Below are positions 1 to 5,746 of a stretch of 11,433 nucleotides of DNA, in pieces; positions within the stretch are counted from its first letter, which is position 1, and the number at the start of each line of letters is the position of its first letter. The position numbers were made by a program, and so were the translations under genes. The notes beneath the pieces were generated by a model that saw only the letters and a program-made list of their open reading frames with translations, had not been told where the DNA came from and searched no databases. Origin of the DNA: Flavobacteriales bacterium (lineage in GTDB: Bacteria; Bacteroidota; Bacteroidia; Flavobacteriales; Crocinitomicaceae); NCBI GenBank assembly GCA_947375085.1, contig CANCEQ010000094.1, positions 1-11,433 of the forward strand, in the 5' to 3' direction.

Positions 1-393
1 ATTAATTTAGTTACAGAATCAGAAGTAGTTGGTTTATCAGGAGACTCTAAATTAGAGAAAGTGGTTATCAATCATACAAAAGATGGTGAAATTGTAGTGG
101 ATGCAGATCATTTTATTCCTTTGTTTGGATTGAAACCAAGTTTAGGTCCGATTTCTACATGGGGATTAGAAATTGATAAAAGTGCAATCAAAGTAGATAC
201 ATTAGATTATTCAACAAATATCCCAGGAATTTATGCAATTGGAGACGTAAATACATACGAGGGGAAATTGAAATTAATCTTATGTGGTTTCCACGAAGGT
301 ACAATTGCTGTTCAATCTGCATTTGCAAGAATTCATCCTGATAAAAAGAATGTATTGAAATATACAACTGTTAACGGGGTTACAGGGTTTTAA
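1..393 (+). CDS. Ferredoxin-NADP reductase / thioredoxin reductase-like flavoprotein, C-terminal part (5' truncated)
   Basis: The reading frame is open from base 1 and ends with TAA at 391-393, giving the last 130 residues of a longer protein whose start lies outside the window. The GTG at base 61 lies inside the frame and is not a believable start. The recognisable part is the second FAD-binding segment, a GIYAIGDV stretch followed by the glycine/histidine segment LCGFHEGTIAVQSAF. This is typical of thioredoxin-reductase-fold ferredoxin (flavodoxin)-NADP reductases and close NAD(P)/FAD oxidoreductases, which usually have about 330-350 residues. Family members are cytoplasmic and pass electrons between NADPH and a small redox protein through FAD. 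No CxxC is visible in this portion, but it would lie upstream, so thioredoxin reductase proper cannot be strictly excluded. The preceding helix region (LFGLKPSLGPISTWGLEI) fits the FNR branch better. A strong terminator follows, so it is the last gene of its unit. Confidence 0.85.
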   Translation: MNLVTESEVVGLSGDSKLEKVVINHTKDGEIVVDADHFIPLFGLKPSLGPISTWGLEIDKSAIKVDTLDYSTNIPGIYAIGDVNTYEGKLKLILCGFHEGTIAVQSAFARIHPDKKNVLKYTTVNGVTGF

Positions 394-444
394 GATTAAG
401 AATTTATTCATATCATTAATATTCCTAAAGAAATGTTTCTTTAT

Positions 445-474
445 AAAGGACAAGGTTAACCTTGTCCTTTTTTT
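445..474 (+). terminator. Rho-independent terminator after the reductase gene
   Basis: A perfect palindrome, AAAGGACAAGGTT followed by AACCTTGTCCTTT, occupies 445-470. It folds into an 11-base-pair stem with a TTAA loop and runs into a T tract at 468-474. It lies about 50 bases after the stop codon and before the promoter of the next gene. Confidence 0.9.
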
Positions 475-497
475 ATTAATGATACTAATAATTTTCT

Positions 498-505
498 TAC
501 TTTTG
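498..505 (+). promoter_or_regulatory. Candidate -7 box (TACTTTTG) for the lipoprotein gene cluster
   Basis: The sequence matches the TAnnTTTG consensus known for the major sigma factor of Flavobacteriia and Bacteroidota. It sits 30 bases before the ATG at 536 and just after a terminator, where a new transcription unit would begin. I see no clear TTG -33 element at the usual distance, so the call rests on the -7 box and its location. Confidence 0.5.
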
Positions 506-535
506 ATGTCTAATTTAAATTAGCTTATTTACTTC

Positions 536-1507
536 ATGAAATTTATTTATAGCTATATTTTCTGTATTTCTTTTATCTTTTTAGGATGTAAAAAAGTAAC
601 AATACCTGTTGGTGTAACAACGAGTTATCTTACTATTGATTCTACAGATGTTAAATTTATTGGAACAATCGAACGAAATGGGGGGGCAGAAATTGAGGAA
701 CAAGGTTTTTGTTGGAGCTTTTCAGATCTTCCTACAATCCTAGATAATAAAATTATTATTAAGGGAAGCGAAACGTCTTTTAGTTATATTTTTAAAGGAT
801 TCGAATTTGGAAAAAAATATTATTTCAGAACATTTGCAACTAATTCAAAAGGGACAATATATGGTAACATACAAAGTTTTAAATTAATTGTCCCAATAAA
901 ATTTAATTCGAGCATGTTATATGGTTCAGTGACCGATAATGAAGGGAACGTTTATAAAACAATAAAGATTGGAGACCAAACTTGGATGGCTGAAAATTTA
1001 AAAACTAGTCATTATAATAATGGGGATTTAATTAATTTATATAATTCTTTATCAAAAGATTCTTTATTTCAAATGCCTAGTAATAATGATGAAAATAATG
1101 TGAGTATTTATGGAAGATATTACTCATTTTTAGTTTTGACAGATACCCGCGGAATTTGTCCTATTGGTTGGCATATACCGAGTTCTAATGAATGGAAAAA
1201 ATTAATCGATTATTGTGGAGGTCAAAATACTAGTACGATTTTAAAATTAAGTGAAGTAGGAAATTTACACTGGTTCAAATCAATTGGTGTAAATTCAAAT
1301 TTATATGGATTCACAGCTTTACCAAGTGGGTATTTTGAAATTTACGGGGGAAAAGCTGGTTTTAATTCAGAATGTATATGGTGGACAAATTCGACATCTA
1401 CCTATGGAGCTACGACTTATTGTTCAAGTATTCAATTTAAGCAGTCTTTAGACTATATAGGGACAAATAATAAAAATGCTTATAGTGTGAGACTTATAAA
1501 AGATTGA
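536..1507 (+). CDS. FISUMP-domain lipoprotein (first of a tandem pair)
   Basis: A 323-residue predicted lipoprotein. Residues 1-17 form a hydrophobic signal sequence ending in a lipobox (FLGC), with Cys18 as the lipidated residue. Residues 25-118 look like a beta-sandwich, fibronectin III-like region with a GFCWS motif and a YYFRTFATNSKG strand. Residues 128-323 form a FISUMP domain (Fibrobacter succinogenes major paralogous domain). Its hallmarks are IGDQTWMAENLKT (145-157), GICPIGWHIPSSNEW (206-220), GFTALPSGY (258-266), a WWT motif, and a C-terminal SVRLIKD. The domain is common in exported Bacteroidota and Fibrobacter proteins, and its biochemical role is unknown. After Cys18 the sequence is KKVTIPV, without the acidic cluster usual for surface export of Bacteroidota lipoproteins, so it may face the periplasm; this is inference. 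The gene ends two bases before the next start, and the two products are clear paralogs. Confidence 0.88.
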   Translation: MKFIYSYIFCISFIFLGCKKVTIPVGVTTSYLTIDSTDVKFIGTIERNGGAEIEEQGFCWSFSDLPTILDNKIIIKGSETSFSYIFKGFEFGKKYYFRTFATNSKGTIYGNIQSFKLIVPIKFNSSMLYGSVTDNEGNVYKTIKIGDQTWMAENLKTSHYNNGDLINLYNSLSKDSLFQMPSNNDENNVSIYGRYYSFLVLTDTRGICPIGWHIPSSNEWKKLIDYCGGQNTSTILKLSEVGNLHWFKSIGVNSNLYGFTALPSGYFEIYGGKAGFNSECIWWTNSTSTYGATTYCSSIQFKQSLDYIGTNNKNAYSVRLIKD

Positions 1508-1509
1508 TT

Positions 1510-2478
1510 ATGAAGAATTTATTTTTTTTAATTTGTTTTTTATTTTCATTGTCATGTCAAAAAACAACAATTTCAACACTACCTCAAGGTATAACAACAT
1601 CAGTTAGCGAAATTACTACTTCTCATGTATTAGTTACTGGTGAATTAGAAAGCGACGGAGGAGTTCCGCTTGAAGAATATGGTGTCTGCTGGGGATTAAA
1701 TAATAATCCTACAATTTATAATAATAAAATTCGAGTTTTGACAGAATTGACTAAAGCGGACAATAGTGCAAGTTCATCCAAGTCGATTTTGGGTAAATTT
1801 TCTCAAGAAATAAATGGATTTCCCGAAACTAAGACGTATTATTTTAGAGTTTATGCTCGCAATAAAAATGGTATTATTTATGGTAATGTCGTTTCAGTAA
1901 TTTTACTTACTCCTAATCCAATTCAATTTAATTCACTTATTAATTATGGATTTGTGATAGATAATGAAGGTTATTCATATAAAACCGTCAAAATAGGTGA
2001 TCAGACTTGGATGGCAGAAAATTTAAAGACAAAACATTTTAATAATGGAGATTTAATTCCTAATACAATGTTTAAGATCTATGAAGATTTAGAAATGAAT
2101 ACAACAATTTATGGTCGTAGTTACAATTATAGTGCGTTCGAAGATTTAAGAGGAATTTGTCCAATTGGTTGGCATCTTCCGTCAAAGGATGAATGGCAGA
2201 CATTGATAAACTATGCAAATAATAAAACAATCAATTTAAAAGAGTCAGGAAATTTTCATTGGATTTCTTCGGATGGAAATAATGTAACTGGATTTACAGC
2301 AATTCCGAGTGGTTATCTATTGGGTTCAGGTAGTTTACTTAATATTGGTAAAAGTTCTGATTACTGGACATCAACTAAAGATATGGATAAAATTTTTGAC
2401 GTTGAAATAGGAGATAATTTTACATTTTTTTCTGATACCAAAGATAGTTTTTTCTCAATTCGTTGTGTTAAAGATTAG
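1510..2478 (+). CDS. FISUMP-domain lipoprotein (second of a tandem pair)
   Basis: A 322-residue paralog of the preceding protein with the same architecture: a signal peptide with lipobox LSLSC (Cys16), a beta-sandwich region at about residues 27-132 (GVCWG, YYFRVYARNKNG), and a FISUMP domain at about 147-322. The FISUMP motifs are IGDQTWMAENLKT (162-174), GICPIGWHLPSKDEW, GFTAIPSGY, YWTST and the terminal SIRCVKD. I chose the ATG at 1510, two bases after the upstream stop. A TTG two codons earlier (1504) would overlap that stop and only adds Met-Ile before the signal peptide. The tight spacing implies co-transcription and possibly coupled translation. Compared with its neighbour it carries an extra serine-rich loop at about residues 80-97 and has a shorter linker inside the FISUMP domain. 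After the lipid cysteine it reads QKTTIS, again without acidic residues. The cellular role is unknown. Confidence 0.88.
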   Translation: MKNLFFLICFLFSLSCQKTTISTLPQGITTSVSEITTSHVLVTGELESDGGVPLEEYGVCWGLNNNPTIYNNKIRVLTELTKADNSASSSKSILGKFSQEINGFPETKTYYFRVYARNKNGIIYGNVVSVILLTPNPIQFNSLINYGFVIDNEGYSYKTVKIGDQTWMAENLKTKHFNNGDLIPNTMFKIYEDLEMNTTIYGRSYNYSAFEDLRGICPIGWHLPSKDEWQTLINYANNKTINLKESGNFHWISSDGNNVTGFTAIPSGYLLGSGSLLNIGKSSDYWTSTKDMDKIFDVEIGDNFTFFSDTKDSFFSIRCVKD

Positions 2479-2579
2479 GTATTATATGAAGAGTCGTAAT
2501 TTTTAATGAATGATATATTTAATATAGACCGTTCAAATTTAACTAAAGAAATCAAAATTAAATAAAAGCATAAAATCAA

Positions 2580-3764
2580 ATGACACATAAAAATATTTTT
2601 TGTTTACTTCCTTTTTTATTAATAGTGACATCATCATTCTCTCAGTTAGAAATTGATTCTAATAAAATAAAGAATTTGGTTGATACTTTAAAACTATCAA
2701 CACCAGACAATGTACCAGTAATTATTAGAACTTCAAATGACAATAAATCAATAAAAGTTGATCAGTCAACAATTGAGTACAGAAAAAATCAGGAACCAGT
2801 TAAAATATATACTGTTACTCAGAAAAATGGAGAGGTTTTAGTTGGTGAAATTTTAAGTGACGATGGTCGAGAGATATTAATAAATACGGAATCAATTGGT
2901 AAAATTTATATTAATAAATACCAGATAAAAACAATTGAACTAATTTCTAAACCACAAGAAAAAGACAAAATAAAAGTAAAAGAAAGGGGGGATGAAAATC
3001 AAGAGATTATTAAAAATGAAAATTTGGATAATAGTTTAGATTCAACCTCTAATGTATTTTCAAATAAATATTTTATCAATTCAAATGCACTTCCTTTAAA
3101 AAAAGCTGAAAATTATTCGACGTATTATTTATTGGCCTTCGATATGCATTTTGCTGTTTCTAAGCGATTGAGTTTGGGTATAACATCTTCGATTTTAGCT
3201 TGTCCAATAGGAATTACTTCAAAATTCATATTAAAACAATCCAATAAAAATTTCGTAGCCTTACAAATAGGAGCTGCATCTTCTACTTTTTTATTGAAAG
3301 GGAAAGCCTTTGGAGGAATGTTTAAAGCGATTTATACTAGGGGAGATAATTTAAATAATTTTAGTTTAGCTGGTGGTTTTGAATTTATAAGTAACTTTAG
3401 CAATAAGACGTTTGTTTCTATATATGAACCATCTTCCGCTTATACTTATATACCTGCGATAACTTTTTCTATTGGTGGAATTAAAACAATTGGTAAGAAA
3501 ACAAGTTTTGTTTTTGATTCACAGATTACAGAAAACAAAATAACAAAAACATTAAGTTCAATATCAGGATATACAGCAGAGGGAAATGTAGTTTATAAAG
3601 AAGAAGAGCTTCTAAATTCTAACATATTAATTTTTCCAGGTTTAAGATTTCAAAAATCTGAAGATAAAGCATTCCAATTCAATGTGGGATGTAATTTTAA
3701 TTTGAATCGAAATAGTAAAATTATGTTTCCTTTTCCAACACTTTCTTGGTATCGAAAATTTTAA
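2580..3764 (+). CDS. Exported protein of unknown function: small beta domain plus probable beta-barrel-like C-terminal region
   Basis: A 394-residue protein with a signal peptide (about residues 1-21, ending SSFSQ) and no lipobox cysteine. Residues 76-123 form a compact beta-rich segment, with NGEVLVGEIL, an INTESIGKIYI strand and YQIKTIEL. Segments of this kind recur in exported Bacteroidota hypothetical proteins. A charged linker (124-150, rich in K, E, D and N) follows. From about 160 to 394 the sequence has alternating hydrophobic strands. Its entry motif, YFINSNALPLKKAENY, resembles the RYFF-type, LKKGEGYYQN-type start of an uncharacterised Bacteroidota family that looks like an outer-membrane or periplasmic beta structure. 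That resemblance is from memory. The gene lies 101 bases after the lipoprotein pair and only 14 bases before the next gene, so co-transcription with the latter is likely. I assign no function. Confidence 0.75.
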   Translation: MTHKNIFCLLPFLLIVTSSFSQLEIDSNKIKNLVDTLKLSTPDNVPVIIRTSNDNKSIKVDQSTIEYRKNQEPVKIYTVTQKNGEVLVGEILSDDGREILINTESIGKIYINKYQIKTIELISKPQEKDKIKVKERGDENQEIIKNENLDNSLDSTSNVFSNKYFINSNALPLKKAENYSTYYLLAFDMHFAVSKRLSLGITSSILACPIGITSKFILKQSNKNFVALQIGAASSTFLLKGKAFGGMFKAIYTRGDNLNNFSLAGGFEFISNFSNKTFVSIYEPSSAYTYIPAITFSIGGIKTIGKKTSFVFDSQITENKITKTLSSISGYTAEGNVVYKEEELLNSNILIFPGLRFQKSEDKAFQFNVGCNFNLNRNSKIMFPFPTLSWYRKF

Positions 3765-3778
3765 AATAATAAAAAAAT

Positions 3779-4303
3779 ATGTCAGAAAATAACGATGGAA
3801 TTTCTCAAATAACAATTTTAAACTCTGGAATTGTTTTATTAGGACCTTATTTTGAGATCTTATTCTCTCATTTAAGACTGATAGATAATAATGAATTCAT
3901 TGATTTAAATTCAAAGAAAAAAGCAATTGCACTTTTAAATTATATAAATTCAGGCAAAGATAGTATCGGAACAGAAGATCTTTCATTATTTAAAATAATA
4001 TGTGATATTAATCCAAATGACCATCTAGATTTTGACACTACATTAGTAGAATCAGAGAAATCATTGGTTGATTCTATGCTTTCAAGTTTTTTAAGAAAAT
4101 GGGAGCCAATGAGCATTAATACGATAAACGAAATTAGGACTTCTTTTTTTCAAAGAGAAGGAGATTTAACAGAAGATGAAAATGCGTATATTTTATTAGT
4201 TGATCAAAAAAACTACGATGTTTTAATTGAAACACTTCCATGGGATTATAAATCAATACGATTACCTTGGATGAAGAAAATTATCATTATTTCTTGGAAT
4301 TAA
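3779..4303 (+). CDS. Stand-alone protein resembling the C-terminal domain of contractile injection system tape measure proteins
   Basis: A 174-residue protein with no signal peptide or membrane segment, so predicted cytoplasmic. It reads as the C-terminal conserved part of the contractile injection system tape measure family. Near the start is NSGIVLLGPYFEILFSHL (15-32, cf. the usual NAGLVLLHPFL pattern). Then follow a helix with KAIALLNYINSG (48-59) and LRKW (105-108). The end carries FFQREGDL (123-130), NYDVLIETLPW (145-155) and a terminal IRLPWMKKIIIISW (160-173). Full-length family members are several hundred residues or more and set tail length in phage-like injection machines, where they sit beside sheath, tube and baseplate genes. 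None of those is present here. Two consecutive in-frame stops (3767-3772) precede the ATG, so this is not the visible tail of a longer frame. It could be a relic, a domain moved by recombination, or a real small protein. The family match is from recognised motifs only. Confidence 0.72.
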   Translation: MSENNDGISQITILNSGIVLLGPYFEILFSHLRLIDNNEFIDLNSKKKAIALLNYINSGKDSIGTEDLSLFKIICDINPNDHLDFDTTLVESEKSLVDSMLSSFLRKWEPMSINTINEIRTSFFQREGDLTEDENAYILLVDQKNYDVLIETLPWDYKSIRLPWMKKIIIISWN

Positions 4304-4398
4304 AATTTTATAAAAAAATAGAATGAATTGGTTTTAAGTGCTTTTTAATAACCTTTTAGACTCAGATTCAAAAAAATAAACTAAATAGCAATAAATAG

Positions 4399-5640
4399 AT
4401 GAATACAACAGAAAATTCGATATTAAAAGAAAAGTTTACAGGTTATCAAAAAATGGTGATTGCGCTATTAGCTTTAACACAATTTACAGTTGTGTTAGAT
4501 TTTATGGTGATGTCGCCATTAGGGGATAAATTAATGAAAGCAATGGCACTTTCAACATCTGAATTTGGGATTGCAGTATTTTCGTATGCATTTAGCGCAG
4601 GTATTTCAGGCTTTTTAACTGCTGGTTTTGCAGATAGTTTTGATAGAAAGAAATTGTTAATGTTTTTTTATATTGGATTTATAGTAGGTACTTTATTTTG
4701 TGGTTTGGCGAATACATATCCTTTGTTAATTGCTGCTAGAGTTTTTACAGGGCTTTTTGGAGGTGTAATTGGTTCAATATCAATGGCTATAGTTTCTGAC
4801 TTATTTAAATTGGAGCAAAGAGGAAGAGTAATGGGATTTATGCAGATGGGGTTTGGTGCAAGTCAAGTTTTAGGAATCCCTATTAGTTTGTTTATAGCAA
4901 ATAAATGGGGCTGGCAATCACCTTTTTTTATGATTGTTGGTTTAGCGACTGTGGTTTGGCTAGTAATTGGGATTAAATTAGAACCAATCACAAAGCATTT
5001 AGAAATTAAAAATAAAGATAATGCTTTAAGACATCTTTGGTTGACAATTTCAAACCGAAATTATAGGATTGGTTTCATGGCTACAGCTTTAATGTCTTTA
5101 GGTGGGTTTATGATAATGCCTTGGGGTAGTGTTTATGCAATTAATAATCTTAAAGTTACAGAGGATCAATTGCCTATTTTATTCATGATTTCTGGTGTTG
5201 CAACTTTATTAATGATGCCCTTTATAGGGAAACTAAGTGATAAAATTGACAAGTTTAAGCTGTTTGTGATTGCTTCTATTTGGATGATTGTGGTAGTCTT
5301 AATTTATGCTAATTTAGTACCTGTACCGTTTTGGATTGTTGTTATATTAAATGTTTTTATGATGATGGGAGTAATGGCTAGAATGGTGCCTTCCGTTTCA
5401 TTGGTTTCAGCATTACCCGAATTACATGATAGAGGCGCCTTTATGAGTGTTAATTCATCTCTTCAGCAATTGGCTGGAGGTGTTGCTGCAGCGATAGGAG
5501 GGATGATTGTAGTTCAAAAAGATAATTATAGTCCAATAGAAAATTATGACACCTTAGGTTTAGTTGTTTCTATTTTCGTAATCATATGTATTTATATGTT
5601 GGGACGTGTTAATCAATTGATTATAAATAAAAAGGCATGA
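4399..5640 (+). CDS. Major facilitator superfamily transporter (DHA1-like drug/metabolite efflux type)
   Basis: A 413-residue inner-membrane protein with about twelve hydrophobic helices and a short hydrophilic loop near residues 193-215 between the two halves, the usual MFS size and layout. TM1 carries LDFMVMSPL (33-41), in the place of the LDxTIVNVALP-type motif of drug-proton antiporters. Motif A follows TM2 (GFADSFDRKKL, 76-86), and a degenerate copy lies between TM8 and TM9 (GKLSDKIDKFK, 277-287). RVFTGLFGGVIGS (114-126) corresponds to motif B. The antiporter motif C region reads GASQVLGIP rather than the classical GPxxGG, so coupling and substrate are uncertain. Transport is probably proton-driven efflux of a small compound; the sequence does not say which. 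The gene stands alone, 95 bases after the tape-measure-like gene and 106 bases before the first secreted protein. An inverted repeat just downstream may serve partly as its transcription end. Confidence 0.88.
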   Translation: MNTTENSILKEKFTGYQKMVIALLALTQFTVVLDFMVMSPLGDKLMKAMALSTSEFGIAVFSYAFSAGISGFLTAGFADSFDRKKLLMFFYIGFIVGTLFCGLANTYPLLIAARVFTGLFGGVIGSISMAIVSDLFKLEQRGRVMGFMQMGFGASQVLGIPISLFIANKWGWQSPFFMIVGLATVVWLVIGIKLEPITKHLEIKNKDNALRHLWLTISNRNYRIGFMATALMSLGGFMIMPWGSVYAINNLKVTEDQLPILFMISGVATLLMMPFIGKLSDKIDKFKLFVIASIWMIVVVLIYANLVPVPFWIVVILNVFMMMGVMARMVPSVSLVSALPELHDRGAFMSVNSSLQQLAGGVAAAIGGMIVVQKDNYSPIENYDTLGLVVSIFVIICIYMLGRVNQLIINKKA

Positions 5641-5669
5641 TATAAATAGTTGGTTTTTTGAATTATTTA

Positions 5670-5714
5670 AAATATAATCAAAAATCACCATCAAATTAAT
5701 TTTTGATTATATTT
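5670..5714. repeat. Perfect 16-base inverted repeat overlapping a promoter
   Basis: The left arm at 5670-5685 (AAATATAATCAAAAAT) and right arm at 5699-5714 are exact reverse complements, separated by 13 bases. The arms are almost pure A/T, and the right arm runs into the TATATTTG -7 box at 5708-5715. It could be an operator for the downstream gene or a weak terminator for the transporter gene. There is no GC-rich stem, and the right arm is followed by GTGG rather than a T run, which argues against an ordinary terminator. Confidence 0.7.
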
Positions 5715-5715
5715 G
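5708..5715 (+). promoter_or_regulatory. Candidate -7 box (TATATTTG) for the first T9SS cargo gene
   Basis: This is an exact TAnnTTTG match 31 bases before the ATG at 5747. Seven of its eight bases belong to the right arm of the inverted repeat, so a protein bound there would compete with RNA polymerase. I see no TTG -33 box at the usual distance. Confidence 0.55.
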
Positions 5716-5746
5716 TGGAACTATACATAAATATAAACTATTAATT

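Noticed and set aside
61..63. GTG as a start codon for the first gene.
   Set aside because: The frame is open back to base 1, and the sequence upstream (VVGLSGDSKLEK) fits the nucleotide-binding region of the same flavoprotein family, so the gene is truncated by the window edge.
1504..1509. A TTG start two codons ahead of the ATG for the second FISUMP lipoprotein.
   Set aside because: The ATG at 1510 starts directly at a standard lipoprotein signal peptide, and TTG starts are uncommon. The extension would only add two residues.
2479..2579. Short A/T palindromic sequence (around 2510-2527) between the second lipoprotein and the exported protein.
   Set aside because: The pairing is short and imperfect, with no T run and no promoter match, so it does not stand out from background in this AT-rich DNA.
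4304..4398. A possible promoter between the tape-measure-like gene and the MFS gene (TTG at 4328, TAACCTTT-like sequence at about 4349).
   Set aside because: No full TAnnTTTG match is present and the spacing is only loosely right. The region is too AT-rich to support a call, and I see no hairpin terminator in it either.
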